Counted from the first letter of the stretch, positions 44,907 to 55,130 are shown. The stretch: 64,000 nt of DNA from Clostridium sp. 'deep sea' (GCF_014931565.1 NZ_CP063353.1:558001-622000); one strand, 5' to 3'. Numbers and translations: made by a program. Notes: generated by a model not told the origin, from the sequence alone.

Positions 44907-45042
44907 AATACACCTCCATATAGGATATTTAGGTATATAGTTATTTATACACCTATTATCATACTACAGTAGTTGTTATTATTTGTATAGTATATTATAG
45001 GAATATAATCCATATTATTGAAATGATTATTTTACTTATGGC

Positions 45043-45783
45043 TTACTGCTCATTGGGGCACTCCCCTTTACGAGTAAAACGTATTACTTCTAAAAAATCA
45101 GCTATTTCTGCTCTCTTTATATTCATTTTTGCCAAATATAAATCTGGCAGTTCATTTTGTATCTTTATAAACTGTTCTTTATTTTCTACATATACTGGAA
45201 CAGGTGTGTATTGTACTAAAAAAACTGTTCTTGCAACATCGTACAAATAATGTCCATAACAAATATTCATAAAATCAATTACAATAGCTCGTGCATCATT
45301 AATTAAAATATTACCGGGGTGAAAATCACCATGACAAAGTGAATTACCACTAGGCAGTTCAGCTATTAATTGCATAACATTTTCTTTTTCCTGTGGTTTT
45401 AGGGTGGAGTGTTTTATATTATTATTTAAAAATTCTTTGTAACACAAAATCTTATTATTATTAATTTTATTCGTTAGTATTAATTTATGTAAATCTGCCA
45501 TATACTTAGCACAACTTTTTATATCACCTGTTTTAAAAACTTGCTCTAATAATGAAATGCCCTTTACTTTGTCATAAACTATGCCATATCGGCCGTTATA
45601 GTTAATTATTTCATAGGATTTAGGTTTGTTAAATTGCATATTATTTATAACACTAGAGTTAAGAAATTCTTTTTTAACTGATTCTTGGGGATAACCTTCA
45701 ACAAAAAGTTTTAACACCTTATTATCTTGCCATTCATACACAGTAGCTGTATTTCCTACTCCAATTACTTTTAGGTCATTCAT
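45043..45783 (-). CDS. APH-type phosphotransferase
   Basis: A 246-residue kinase-like protein of the aminoglycoside phosphotransferase/choline kinase fold. The N-terminal lobe has VIGVGNTATVYEW with a following VLKLF lysine. The catalytic loop is CHGDFHPGNILI (about 153-164), and the metal-binding Asp is in VIDFMNICYG. The substrate is unknown: a drug, a sugar or a small metabolite. AAGGAG precedes the ATG. Possible micropeptide genes lie on both sides on the same strand. Confidence 0.82.
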   Translation of the reverse strand: MNDLKVIGVGNTATVYEWQDNKVLKLFVEGYPQESVKKEFLNSSVINNMQFNKPKSYEIINYNGRYGIVYDKVKGISLLEQVFKTGDIKSCAKYMADLHKLILTNKINNNKILCYKEFLNNNIKHSTLKPQEKENVMQLIAELPSGNSLCHGDFHPGNILINDARAIVIDFMNICYGHYLYDVARTVFLVQYTPVPVYVENKEQFIKIQNELPDLYLAKMNIKRAEIADFLEVIRFTRKGECPNEQ

Positions 45784-46043
45784 CTTTTTCTCCTTAAATT
45801 TTATGATTTACTTAAAATATAATGAAGTTATGTAATGCTATACTAAATATAACATAAATCAGTTATATATTAACCAAAAAATTTAATTTGATCATGTCCA
45901 CGTGTAGATTTCTTTATTTTAAGTTTTTTACTATTTTGCTTAACTCTCAATATCATAAACATACCATAGGTAATACATAAAATAGGCAATAAATTAGCTC
46001 AAATAAGTACTAATTTACTGCCAATTTTAAAAGGTTGAAGTTC

Positions 46044-46157
46044 TTATTCTGATTCATCTGGATCTTTCGGTTTTTTGGGGGGCATAAAATCTGGACAATT
46101 AAACATACAATAAGGCACTGCATTTTTACAATTAACTAAAAAATATATTTTTATCAC
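46044..46157 (-). CDS. Possible 37-residue Cys-containing micropeptide
   Basis: The frame has a hydrophobic start (IKIYFLVNC), then CMFNCPDFMPPK and an acidic tail KDPDESE. The GTG start at 46157 lacks a well-spaced ribosome site: GAGGGTGAT covers the start itself, so the exact start is uncertain. The PDFMPPK part resembles GDLLPPK in the frame at 44781-44906. It lies 78 bp downstream of the AraC-type gene and upstream of the phosphotransferase. Confidence 0.3.
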   Translation of the reverse strand: MIKIYFLVNCKNAVPYCMFNCPDFMPPKKPKDPDESE

Positions 46158-46235
46158 CCTCTTTTTAATTACCTGCTTTTATACTTATGAAGTAAATAAA
46201 AGTTTATGCATATTTTTTGCTCTGTAACAACATCT

Positions 46236-47075
46236 TTATAACACAGGTATCCACAGCTCACTATCTATTTCATGATTAGGTGGATAATAACATTCTACAC
46301 ACGGGCAGTTTGCTAAATTATATTGAGAATATGGTAGCCATTCACTATATACTCTCTGCCATGCTTCAGGTACATTTGAAAATACTGCCCATTTATTCGC
46401 AGGTAGGATAAGGTTCTCTAAGTCGTAGTTAACTTTACCATTGTACCTAATACCTATAAAATAATTAAATTCTTCATCTGTAATACTCGCTATCTTGCCA
46501 CAAACACCAAGAAGATTAATTAATCCATCATTTTTCTCGCTTTGTAAACCTATACTAATTAACTCATCTACTAAGCCATTTTCATGTGCCTGTTGCCAAA
46601 GCTTTGGTATTGTTTGAAATGCATCCTTTGTTATCACCTTAAAGGACTTGCCTATTATTTTTTGATTTGGTAGTTTTTCAATCTTGTATAGCATTTCTGT
46701 TACCCCTTTTATAGTTATTTGAAAGGATATTTTAGGATATGCCTTTAGCTTTATTCCTTTGTTTCTTGCTAATGAAGGATTTACACCATGAGCTTTATAA
46801 AAGGCTCTTGTGAACGAATCTGCAGAGCTATAGCCATATTTAATTGCTATATCTAACACACGAAGATTAGTATGTTGTAAATCGAAAGCAGCTTTAGTAA
46901 GCCGCCTTCGCCTTATGTATTCCGAAATATTAATACTTGTTAAGGCTGAGAACAGACGCGAAAAATGGTATTCAGAGCTTAAAGCCTTTTTCGCAATTTG
47001 CTGGTAATTAATTACACCCTCTAGGTTATCCTCTACATACTCTATCGCTGTATTCATTCGTTGAATCAAATCCAT
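46236..47075 (-). CDS. AraC-type regulator with GyrI-like ligand domain
   Basis: A 279-residue regulator. The N-terminal AraC domain (about 8-105) includes EYHFSRLFSALT and YGYSSADSFTRAFYKAHG. The C-terminal domain (about 120-279) is of the GyrI-like effector type and ends in a DSELWIPV strand. It probably senses a small hydrophobic or cationic compound. It is the third such regulator in the window. No transporter is adjacent, so its target is unclear; the small reading frames and phosphotransferase downstream are candidates. Confidence 0.88.
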   Translation of the reverse strand: MDLIQRMNTAIEYVEDNLEGVINYQQIAKKALSSEYHFSRLFSALTSINISEYIRRRRLTKAAFDLQHTNLRVLDIAIKYGYSSADSFTRAFYKAHGVNPSLARNKGIKLKAYPKISFQITIKGVTEMLYKIEKLPNQKIIGKSFKVITKDAFQTIPKLWQQAHENGLVDELISIGLQSEKNDGLINLLGVCGKIASITDEEFNYFIGIRYNGKVNYDLENLILPANKWAVFSNVPEAWQRVYSEWLPYSQYNLANCPCVECYYPPNHEIDSELWIPVL

Positions 47076-47164
47076 AATAACACCCCTTTCCCCTATAAAG
47101 TTATCAGAAAATTTTTAATGAGGTACGATATTTACTGCCCCAAAAAGTAGTGTTGTATAATTCA

Positions 47165-47196
47165 CAAAAAAAAGCTTACCCGTAACGGGCAAGCTT
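47165..47196 (-). terminator. Terminator of the mcm-mmd-pduL operon
   Basis: On the minus strand AAGCTTGCCCG / CGGGTAAGCTT with loop TTA is followed by eight T residues. It lies about 18 bp after the pduL stop. Confidence 0.9.
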
Positions 47197-47214
47197 TCTC
47201 TTTATAACTAGTTT

Positions 47215-47787
47215 TTATTTAGCTAATTTAACTACATCACCATTTTTAAGCATAGCAGCATTAGCTTCATCTATATCAACATGCATTTCCATAGCAAAAC
47301 TATCTTTTACTCTAACTAATACATTGTTGAATACTACACTTCTCTGATTATCTACAGTTTGAATATTAACAATGTCATTATCTTTAAGGCCATAAGCAAT
47401 AGCATCTTCTGTATGCATATGAATGTGCCTTGCAGCAACAATCACACCATTCTTCAACTCTACAGAACCATAAGGACCTTTTAAGGTTACTCCCGGGGTG
47501 CCTGCTAAGTCACCCGAATTGCGAACAGGAGCTTTAACGCCTAACTTAAAGCTATCTGTTAAGGAAATTTCCACTTGTGTTACAGGTCTTACAGGACCTA
47601 AAATTCTAACCTTAGGAAAACATCCTTTAGGGCCACAAATTTCAACACATTCCTCACAGGCATACTGACCAGGTTGTTTTAAATCTTTTTTATTAGTTAA
47701 CTCATAACCAGGTCCAAATAAAGCTTCTAAATCAGCTTGGCTAACGTGTAAGTGGCGATTTGAAACACCAATAACGATATCCTTCAT
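47215..47787 (-). CDS. pduL: Phosphate propanoyltransferase PduL
   Basis: A 190-residue PduL-type phosphotransacylase. It has the two beta-barrel halves and the metal-binding histidines in NRHLHVS (His12, His14) and AARHIHMH near residue 120. It converts propionyl-CoA and phosphate to propionyl-phosphate, which a kinase elsewhere would use to make ATP. The N terminus begins directly with the catalytic domain and lacks the encapsulation peptide of microcompartment PduL, so it is the cytosolic form. It ends the methylmalonyl-CoA operon. An acetyl-CoA substrate is also possible. Confidence 0.9.
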   Translation of the reverse strand: MKDIVIGVSNRHLHVSQADLEALFGPGYELTNKKDLKQPGQYACEECVEICGPKGCFPKVRILGPVRPVTQVEISLTDSFKLGVKAPVRNSGDLAGTPGVTLKGPYGSVELKNGVIVAARHIHMHTEDAIAYGLKDNDIVNIQTVDNQRSVVFNNVLVRVKDSFAMEMHVDIDEANAAMLKNGDVVKLAK

Positions 47788-47805
47788 GTGTATTCTCCTC
47801 TATCT

Positions 47806-48939
47806 TTATCCTAATATCGATAATAAAATACCCGCAGCTACAGCAGAACCTATAACACCCGCAACGTTTGGTCCCATTGCATGCATTAATAAGTAATTCT
47901 GTGGATTCTCTTCTCGACCTACTTTTTGAGCAACCCTAGCAGCCATTGGAACAGCTGATACACCAGCAGCACCAATTAATGGGTTAATTTCACCCTTGGT
48001 AATTTTACACATAAGTCTTCCTAGTAATACACCACCAGCAGTACCCATACAGAATGCTATTAATCCCAATGCTATTATTTCAAGTGTTTGCAACTTTAAA
48101 AATACCCCAGCATTAGCCGTAGCACCAACAGTTAAACCTAAGAAAATCATAATAATATTCATTAGTTGATTAGAAGCAGTATCAACCAGTCTACCTGTAA
48201 CTCCACTCTCTTTCATTAAGTTACCAAACATTAACATACCTAATAATGGAACAGCTTTAGGTAGCAATAAACCACATATAATTGTTACAATTATAGGGAA
48301 CAACACCTTTTCTTTTTTAGAAACAGGTCTTAACTGTTTCATAACAATTTGGCGTTCTTCTTTTGTAGTTAAAGCTCTCATAATTGGCGGCTGAATAATT
48401 GGCACTAACGCCATATACGAGTACGCAGCTACTGCTAAAGGTCCAATATAGTCTTGAGCTAATTTAGAAGCTAAGAATATTACTGTAGGACCGTCAGCTC
48501 CACCTATCATAGCAATAGCAGCAGCAACTTTAGGATCGAATCCTATTAACAAAGCACCAATCAATGTTACAAAAATGCCAATTTGAGCAGCAGCACCTAA
48601 AAGAAATGTTTTAGGATTAGCAATTAATGGTCCAAAGTCTGTTAAAGCTCCAACACCCATAAAGATTAATGGTGGATATATACCTAGTTTTACACCTTTA
48701 TATAGGTAATAAAACAGTCCACCAACCTCTTTACCGTGTTCAGCAGCAAAAATACCTGTTAGCGGTAAGTTAGCTAATAACATACCAAAACTAATTGGTA
48801 ATAACAATAGTGGTTCAAATTCTTTAACAATTGCTAGGTATATTAAAAAACATGCAACACCTAACATAATTAATTGCTGAACAGAAATGTTAGCAAATCC
48901 TGTGTCCGACAAGAATTTTATAAATGTTTCACCAAGCAA
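47806..48939 (-). CDS. mmdB: Sodium-pumping decarboxylase, beta subunit
   Basis: A 377-residue membrane protein with about nine to eleven segments of the OadB/MmdB/GcdB family. It has [17 protein letters not shown], the Na+-channel region with its essential Asp, and a conserved C-terminal [18 protein letters not shown]. It couples decarboxylation of carboxybiotin to export of Na+. Neighbouring mmdA and mce indicate methylmalonyl-CoA as substrate rather than oxaloacetate. Confidence 0.94.
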   Translation of the reverse strand: MLGETFIKFLSDTGFANISVQQLIMLGVACFLIYLAIVKEFEPLLLLPISFGMLLANLPLTGIFAAEHGKEVGGLFYYLYKGVKLGIYPPLIFMGVGALTDFGPLIANPKTFLLGAAAQIGIFVTLIGALLIGFDPKVAAAIAMIGGADGPTVIFLASKLAQDYIGPLAVAAYSYMALVPIIQPPIMRALTTKEERQIVMKQLRPVSKKEKVLFPIIVTIICGLLLPKAVPLLGMLMFGNLMKESGVTGRLVDTASNQLMNIIMIFLGLTVGATANAGVFLKLQTLEIIALGLIAFCMGTAGGVLLGRLMCKITKGEINPLIGAAGVSAVPMAARVAQKVGREENPQNYLLMHAMGPNVAGVIGSAVAAGILLSILG

Positions 48940-48967
48940 CAGTATCCCCCCAATGATGCATCTTTAT

Positions 48968-49369
48968 CTATTTTATTACAATCATGATGTCACCAGCATT
49001 AACGTTACTGCCTTTACTAACAGCAACACTTTCAATAACGCCATCCTGCGGTGCCATAACTTCATTCTCCATTTTCATTGCTTCTAAAATCATAATAACA
49101 TCATTTTTCTTAACTGATTGTCCTTCTGACACTTTTACATCTAAAACTACTCCAGGCATAGGAGCAGTAACTGATGCTGCACCTGCGCTTACTGTAGTTA
49201 CTTTTTTAGCTTGTTTTGGTGCAGCTTTCGCAGCAGGTTTTCTTGCAGGAGCTGGAGCTGGTTTAGCTGCAGGTCTGCTTTGTACTGGAGCAACAGCTCC
49301 ATCATTTCCTAGCTCTTCTACTTCAACTTCGTAAACTTCGCCGTTTACTGTAATATTAAATTTACGCAC
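48968..49369 (-). CDS. mmdC: Biotin carrier subunit of methylmalonyl-CoA decarboxylase
   Basis: A 133-residue biotinyl protein. A short N-terminal domain is followed by an Ala/Pro/Lys-rich flexible linker (about 31-56) and the biotinyl domain with EAMKMEN, biotin on Lys99. It swings the carboxyl group from MmdA to the membrane MmdB subunit. It lies between mmdD and mmdB in the usual order. Confidence 0.94.
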   Translation of the reverse strand: MRKFNITVNGEVYEVEVEELGNDGAVAPVQSRPAAKPAPAPARKPAAKAAPKQAKKVTTVSAGAASVTAPMPGVVLDVKVSEGQSVKKNDVIMILEAMKMENEVMAPQDGVIESVAVSKGSNVNAGDIMIVIK

Positions 49370-49390
49370 TATAATATTCTCCTTTGCACA

Positions 49391-49735
49391 TTACATTTTA
49401 TTTGTAATATTAGCTTGCAATAATTCTTGTTTGCCAACTTCTCGCCAGTTAGACTTTTGTACACGATTTATTGATATTACGTTAAAGCTTACAGGTGGTT
49501 TACCTAAGTAAACAGCTATTGCTGTACTTATAGCAGCTACTAAAGCACCATTATCTACATTATCTTCTACCACTGTTTCTTCAATAGCTACAGGCTTTGT
49601 AACTGGTTCAGCCTTTTTTTCTTTGTACAAGAATAATTTCATTAAATACATTACAAATGCTAGTACTATAAGTGTAGCTAATACTACTGTCATACCAACT
49701 GCTAATATTAAAAAACCAAAACCTAAATTATCCAT
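49391..49735 (-). CDS. mmdD: Methylmalonyl-CoA decarboxylase, delta (OadG-type) subunit
   Basis: A 114-residue protein with one N-terminal membrane segment (about 8-32) and a cytoplasmic tail ending [11 protein letters not shown], as in OadG/MmdD subunits. It holds the carboxyltransferase to the membrane complex. The small size and position between mmdA and mmdC fit the family. Confidence 0.88.
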
Positions 49736-49749
49736 ACTTAAAAGCTCCT

Positions 49750-51294
49750 TTATAGAGGAATATTACCATGCTTTTTGCGGTATCTGTTTTCGCGCTTTGT
49801 AGCACAAGAAGCTAAAGCATTTATTAAGCTAATTCTGGTTTGACGTGGGTCAATTACATCATCAATTAAACCACGTGAAGCTGCAACATAAGGATTTGCA
49901 AATTTATCTCTATACTCAGCAATTTTTTCTTGACGTTTTGTAGGTGGATCATCTGAGTTAGCAATATCTTTTCTAAATATGATATTAGCAGCCCCATCTG
50001 GTCCCATTACTGCTATTTCTGCGTTTGGCCAAGCATAACTAATGTCTGCTCCTAAAGATTTACTACACATAGCTAAATAAGCACCACCATATGCTTTACG
50101 TAGAATTAAAGAAATTTTAGGAACATTAGCTTCTGAATATGCATATAAAAGCTTAGCACCATGACGAATAACTCCACCATACTCTTGACTTACGCCAGGT
50201 AAATAACCAGGTACATCAATTAAAGTCACTAAAGGTATATTAAAAGCATCGCAGAACCTTATAAATCGAGATCCTTTATCAGAAGCATTAATATCTAAAC
50301 AACCAGCCATAAATACGGGGTTATTAGCAACAATACCAATTGTGCTTCCGTTTAAGCGAGCAAATCCTACTACTATATTACGAGCAAAATGCTCTTGCAC
50401 TTCCATAAAAACACCATCATCAGATATTTCAGCAATTACATCACGAACATCATAACCTTTGTTAGGGTTAAGAGGTACAATATCTAATAATGATTCATTA
50501 ACTCTATCAATGCCATCACTTGATTGCTCAAATGGAGTTTCATCTAAATTATTAAGTGGTAAATAGTCAACTAATTGACGAACTTTTAATAAAGTATCTT
50601 CTTCATCTTCACCTAAAAAATGAGAAACACCACTAGTTTGGTTATGAACCATACCACCACCAAGCGCATCTGCACTTACTTCTTCACCAGTTACAGCTTT
50701 TATAACTTGTGGTCCAGTAATAAACATTTGACTTGTTGTTTTTGACATAAAAATAAAATCTGTTAATGCAGGTGAATAAACAGCACCACCAGCACAAGGC
50801 CCAAGAATAACAGAAATTTGAGGAATAACTCCTGATGCCATGGTATTACGGAAGAAAATCTCACCATAACCATTTAAGGCATCTACACCCTCTTGTATTC
50901 TTGCTCCACCAGAGTCATTTATACCAATTAATGGAGCGCCATTTTTAATAGCTAAATCCATAACTCGGCAGATTTTTTTAGCATGCATTTCACCTAAAGT
51001 ACCAGCAATTACTGTAAAATCTTGGGCAAACACATAAACTAAACGACCATGAATAGTACCATATCCAGTAACAACACCCTCACCAGGTGAGTCTACTTTG
51101 TCCATACCAAAGTCATTGCAGCGATGTTTTACAAACATTCCTATTTCAACAAAGCTACCTTCGTCTAAAAGAACATTTAAACGTTCGCGTGCAGTCATCT
51201 TTGATTTAGCATGTTGTTTTTCTATTCTTTTCTCTCCGCCACCCATAATTACCTGTTGGCGTTTTTCATTAAGCTGTTGGATAAGATTCTCCAT
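49750..51294 (-). CDS. mmdA: Methylmalonyl-CoA decarboxylase, alpha (carboxyltransferase) subunit
   Basis: A 514-residue carboxyltransferase with the two crotonase-like halves. It has [19 protein letters not shown] near the start, [25 protein letters not shown] and, in the C half, [16 protein letters not shown]. It moves the carboxyl of methylmalonyl-CoA to biotin on MmdC. Propionyl-CoA carboxylase beta chains are close relatives; the Na+-pump genes beside it decide in favour of MmdA. Confidence 0.94.
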
Positions 51295-51315
51295 AAATAT
51301 ATATCCTCCTTAGCC

Positions 51316-51723
51316 TTATCTTTCACAAAGTTCAATTAAAATGCCGTTAGCAGATTTAGGATGTATGAATACGATTTTTGCTCCGTGAGCACCAGGTTGT
51401 GCTGTATCGCTAAGTAAGCGCACACCTTTTTCTTTTAAAGATGCTATAACACTTTCAATATCATTCACTCTAAATGCTAGGTGAGCAATACCTTCACCAC
51501 GTTTTTCAATGTGACGTGCAATAGGTCCATCAACAGTTGTAGATTCTAATAATTCAATATTACTTTCACCTACAGGTAAAAAAGCAACCTTTACCTTTTG
51601 AGATGGTACTTCTTCAATGCCTGTTGGCTCTATACCTAAGGTATCACGGTAGAACTTTAAGGCACTTTCAATACTCTTTACAGCTACTCCTAGATGATCA
51701 ATTTTTTCTAGCAAATCATTCAT
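51316..51723 (-). CDS. mce: Methylmalonyl-CoA epimerase
   Basis: A 135-residue glyoxalase-fold protein. It has KIDHLGVAVKSIESAL at the start, VAFLPVGESNIELLE in the middle and IAHLAFRVNDIE, which carries metal ligands. It interconverts (R)- and (S)-methylmalonyl-CoA, linking the mutase to the decarboxylase. It lies 21 bp before mmdA. A 280-bp repeat-filled gap separates it from meaB, the only large break in the operon. Confidence 0.95.
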   Translation of the reverse strand: MNDLLEKIDHLGVAVKSIESALKFYRDTLGIEPTGIEEVPSQKVKVAFLPVGESNIELLESTTVDGPIARHIEKRGEGIAHLAFRVNDIESVIASLKEKGVRLLSDTAQPGAHGAKIVFIHPKSANGILIELCER

Positions 51724-51785
51724 CTCCTTTGAATTTTGTTGGTAAGTCTAATAATGCACATTGTTTATTATAAATCTCTAATATT

Positions 51786-52040
51786 GCGTACAGCTTTCGG
51801 CAGAACGCTTTATTGTTGCTTGTTTATTGTAGCGTTTTGCTTTCAGCAGAACGCGTTACTGCTGTTTGTTTATTGTAGCGTTTTGCTTTCAGCAGAACGC
51901 TTTATTGTTGCTTGTTTATTGTAGCGTTTTGTCTTCGACAGAACGCGTTATTGTTGCTAGGTTTACTGAAGCGTTTTGTCTTCGGCAGAACGCTTTATTG
52001 TTGCTAGGTTTCCTGAAGCGTTTTGTCTTCGGCAGAACGC
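51786..52040. repeat. Six tandem 46-47 bp hairpin repeats
   Basis: Units begin at 51786, 51832, 51878, 51924, 51971 and 52018; the last is partial. Each starts GCGTTTTG (the first is diverged), continues with TCTTCGGCAGAACGC or a variant, and ends near TTTATTGTA or a variant. GCGTTTTG can pair with CAGAACGC, so every unit can form a hairpin. The last unit lies inside the 3' end of meaB and encodes its final residues. The period is not a multiple of three, so the array is a DNA or RNA feature, not a repeated protein. Confidence 0.9.
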
Positions 52041-52990
52041 TTTATTAAAGACTTTAAAATTATTTGTGCAGTTTCGTGTGGTGTAGTTTGATGATTATAA
52101 ATTTTGTTAATGCTTTCATCTAGTTCATTACTGCTCATTTGATTATTAATCTGTTTAATTAATTCATTTTTAATAATCTCATTCAATTCATTCTCTAATT
52201 GTTCTTTTCTTCTTGCTTCGTGCTTTCCAGATTTTAATGCTTTTTCATACAACTCTAAAATGCTATCTGCTAGTTTATCAATCCCCTCGTTATTGAGAGC
52301 ACTAACAGGTATTACTGGTGGTCTTTCATCAACCTTATAGTTACTAAGTTCAATCATGAGTTTTAGTTCACGAACCGTTCTCAACGCACCATTAGTATCA
52401 GCTTTATTTACAACAAATATATCAGCTATTTCCATAACACCAGCTTTTAGAGTTTGAATGTGGTCTCCTAACCCAGGTACAGATACTACAATAACTGTAT
52501 CGGCAGTTTTTACTATATCTGTTTCTGCTTGCCCAATGCCAACCGTCTCAATAATTATTAAATCATAACCAGCGGCATCTAATACCTTTATTGTGTCTCT
52601 AGTAGCAGCAGTTAAACCACCTAAGCTACCTCTAGTACCCATAGATCTAATGTAAACACCCTCATCTGTTGTTAACTCAGGCATTCTTATCCTATCACCT
52701 AAAATAGCTCCTCCAGTAAAGGGGCTACTTGGATCAACTAAAATTAAACCACATTTTTTATTCATTTTTCGCATAGTACGTACTAATGCACCAACCATAG
52801 TACTTTTACCAGCCCCAGGAGGACCGGTAATGCCTATGACCTGTGCGTTTCCACACTTGGGGTATAACCCCTCTAAAATCTTGCTTGCATCTGGGTCTTC
52901 ATTTTCAATATAGCTAATAGCTCTAGCTATATATCTTTTATTACCAGCAAGCACTTCAGCAATTATTTTCTCATAATTACTTTGTTTCAT
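52004..52990 (-). CDS. meaB: Methylmalonyl-CoA mutase GTPase chaperone MeaB
   Basis: A 328-residue G3E-type GTPase with Walker [10 protein letters not shown] (about 54-62), [12 protein letters not shown] and NKAD for guanine. It loads and protects the B12 cofactor of the mutase. Its start overlaps the end of the small mutase subunit by 14 bases. The last residues ([12 protein letters not shown]) are encoded by the tandem repeat array, so the natural C terminus may have been altered by repeat growth. Confidence 0.94.
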   Translation of the reverse strand: MKQSNYEKIIAEVLAGNKRYIARAISYIENEDPDASKILEGLYPKCGNAQVIGITGPPGAGKSTMVGALVRTMRKMNKKCGLILVDPSSPFTGGAILGDRIRMPELTTDEGVYIRSMGTRGSLGGLTAATRDTIKVLDAAGYDLIIIETVGIGQAETDIVKTADTVIVVSVPGLGDHIQTLKAGVMEIADIFVVNKADTNGALRTVRELKLMIELSNYKVDERPPVIPVSALNNEGIDKLADSILELYEKALKSGKHEARRKEQLENELNEIIKNELIKQINNQMSSNELDESINKIYNHQTTPHETAQIILKSLIKRSAEDKTLQET

Positions 52991-53381
52991 TGTACAATTG
53001 GTTAATGAATTTTACAGTTACTTCTGTAGGTGTTCCTGGGCCAAATATCTCTACAATGCCACTCTCTTTTAAGAAAGGTATATCTGACTGTGGAATAACT
53101 CCACCACCAAAAACTTTTATATCAGAAGCATTTTTTTGCTCTAAAATCTCAATTACTTTAGGGAACAAGTGATTATGCGCACCAGATAAACAAGATAAAC
53201 CTATAAAATCTACGTCCTCTTGAATAGCAGCTTCAACAATCTGCTCTGGTGTTTGTCTTAACCCTGTATAAACAACTTCCATACCAGCATCACGTAAAGA
53301 ACGAGCTACTACTTTAGCGCCTCTATCGTGACCATCTAGACCAGGTTTAGCGATTAGTACTCTTATTTTCTTTTCTGCCAT
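52977..53381 (-). CDS. mcmA2: Methylmalonyl-CoA mutase, B12-binding subunit
   Basis: A 134-residue B12-binding domain with the DxHxxG motif in [12 protein letters not shown] (His ligand to cobalt), GLSCLSGAH and a following GGG segment. In many organisms this is fused to the catalytic chain; here it is a separate protein, the split form seen in archaea and Clostridia. It lies 12 bp after the large subunit and overlaps meaB. Confidence 0.95.
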   Translation of the reverse strand: MAEKKIRVLIAKPGLDGHDRGAKVVARSLRDAGMEVVYTGLRQTPEQIVEAAIQEDVDFIGLSCLSGAHNHLFPKVIEILEQKNASDIKVFGGGVIPQSDIPFLKESGIVEIFGPGTPTEVTVKFINQLYNETK

Positions 53382-53393
53382 TTAAATTACCCC

Positions 53394-55070
53394 TTATAAA
53401 ATTTCTGCAGGTCTGTATTCGCCAAATACTTCACGTAATACACCACATATTTCGCCTAGGGTAGCATATTCTTTAACAGCACTTATTATATAAGGCATTA
53501 AGTTATCTGTACCCTCTGCAGCTTTTCTTAAATCTTCTAACCTTGATGTAACAAGATCATTGTTACGTTTAGTTTTTAGATTATGGAGTCTATTAATCTG
53601 ACGAACTTGAACTTCATCACTAATCTTTAATAAGTTCTCTGGGGGGGCTTCTTTTACTGTAAATTTGTTAACACCAACAATAACATTTTCATCAGCCTCA
53701 ACACCCATTTGATAATTATAAGCACTGTCAGCAATTTCTTGTTGAATATAACCTAATTCAATTGCTTTTACAGCTCCACCCATTTCATCAATTTTAGTAA
53801 TGTATTCCATAGCTTTATCTTCAATTTGTTTAGTTAATGCCTCAAGATAATAAGAACCACCTAATGGATCTGGTGTATCAGCAACACCACTTTCATAAGC
53901 AATAATTTGCTGTGTTCTTAAAGCAATACGTACCGATTCTTCTGTAGGTAATGCTAAAGCTTCATCTTTTGAGTTTGTGTGTAAAGATTGTGTTCCACCT
54001 AAAACTGCTGCCAAAGCTTGTAAGGTAACTCTAATGATGTTGTTATCTGGTTGCTGAGCTGTTAATGTTGATCCACCTGTTTGGGTGTGGAAACGTAACA
54101 TCATAGACTTATCTTTTTTAGCATGGAATCTATCTTTCATTAATTTAGCCCATAATCGTCTTGCTGCTCTAAACTTAGCAATTTCTTCAATAAAGTTTAA
54201 ATGAGAGTTAAAGAAGAAAGATAATCTTGAAGCAAATTTATCTACTTCTAAACCAGCTTCTAAAGCAGCCTCTACGTAGGCAATAGCATCGGCTATTGTA
54301 AATGCTACTTCTTGAGCTGCTGATGAGCCAGCTTCACGAATATGGTAACCACTAATACTAATAGTGTTCCAACGAGGAACATTCTGAGAGCAATACTCAA
54401 ATATATTAGTAATTAAACGCATAGATTGTTTTGGTGGGTAAATATATGTTCCACGAGCAATATATTCTTTTAAAATATCGTTTTGAATTGTTCCGGCAAT
54501 TTTATCAAGACCAACGCCCTGTTTTTCAGCTACACATATATACATAGCTAATAATACAGATGCAGGCGCATTTATAGTCATTGAAGTACTTACTTTATCT
54601 AAAGGAATACCATCAAATAAAGTTTCCATATCTGCTAATGAATCAATAGCTACCCCTACTTTACCAACTTCACCCTCTGCTAGAGAATGATCTGAATCAT
54701 AACCGATTTGGGTAGGTAAATCAAAGGCTACACTTAAGCCAGTTTGACCCTGCTCTAATAAGTACTTGTATCTTTTGTTCGACTCAGCTGCATCTGCCAT
54801 TCCAGCGTACTGTCGCATTGTCCAAAAACGACCACGATACATAGTAGAATAAACACCACGTGTAAATGGATAAGAACCAGGCATGCCTAGCTCACTTAAA
54901 TATTTTGACTCTTCAGCATCTAATGGTGTGTAGATATTATCTACTGGAAAGTCAGAACTAGTTGTAAACTGTTCTCTTCGCTCAGGACCTCTTGACAACA
55001 TCTTGTTTAAGGGACCCGCTGTCCATTGTTCTTTAGCTTCCTGAATCAGTTTCTTATTTTCATCGCACAT
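53394..55070 (-). CDS. mcmA1: Methylmalonyl-CoA mutase, large catalytic subunit
   Basis: A 558-residue TIM-barrel chain. It has [20 protein letters not shown] near residue 70, [18 protein letters not shown] near 333 and a C-terminal LGGSYYLE segment. It rearranges succinyl-CoA and (R)-methylmalonyl-CoA with adenosyl-B12 held by the small subunit. TMYRGR and the TQTGG segment fit the methylmalonyl-CoA group rather than isobutyryl-CoA mutase. It is first in the operon, behind a promoter with two operator-like repeats. Confidence 0.94.
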   Translation of the reverse strand: MCDENKKLIQEAKEQWTAGPLNKMLSRGPERREQFTTSSDFPVDNIYTPLDAEESKYLSELGMPGSYPFTRGVYSTMYRGRFWTMRQYAGMADAAESNKRYKYLLEQGQTGLSVAFDLPTQIGYDSDHSLAEGEVGKVGVAIDSLADMETLFDGIPLDKVSTSMTINAPASVLLAMYICVAEKQGVGLDKIAGTIQNDILKEYIARGTYIYPPKQSMRLITNIFEYCSQNVPRWNTISISGYHIREAGSSAAQEVAFTIADAIAYVEAALEAGLEVDKFASRLSFFFNSHLNFIEEIAKFRAARRLWAKLMKDRFHAKKDKSMMLRFHTQTGGSTLTAQQPDNNIIRVTLQALAAVLGGTQSLHTNSKDEALALPTEESVRIALRTQQIIAYESGVADTPDPLGGSYYLEALTKQIEDKAMEYITKIDEMGGAVKAIELGYIQQEIADSAYNYQMGVEADENVIVGVNKFTVKEAPPENLLKISDEVQVRQINRLHNLKTKRNNDLVTSRLEDLRKAAEGTDNLMPYIISAVKEYATLGEICGVLREVFGEYRPAEIL

Positions 55071-55130
55071 AATAACACTCCTTGTATTTAAAGAGATAAA
55101 TGTTTCTTCTATATTATTATAACAGCATTT

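Noticed and set aside
45999-46001. TGA as recoded Trp or selenocysteine
   Set aside because: TGA acts as a normal stop elsewhere (for example the mutL stop overlapping miaA), and no selenocysteine-type hairpin or conserved context is visible.
33117-47787. Bacterial microcompartment, suggested by an EutP/PduV-like GTPase and PduL
   Set aside because: No shell protein genes are present, the two genes are 14 kb apart, and PduL lacks an encapsulation peptide.
51786-52040. CRISPR array
   Set aside because: The repeats are head-to-tail with no unique spacers and no cas genes are nearby.
51736-52048. Plus-strand open frames across the repeat array
   Set aside because: They are translations of a 46-47 bp non-coding repeat, have no ribosome sites and run antisense to the end of meaB.
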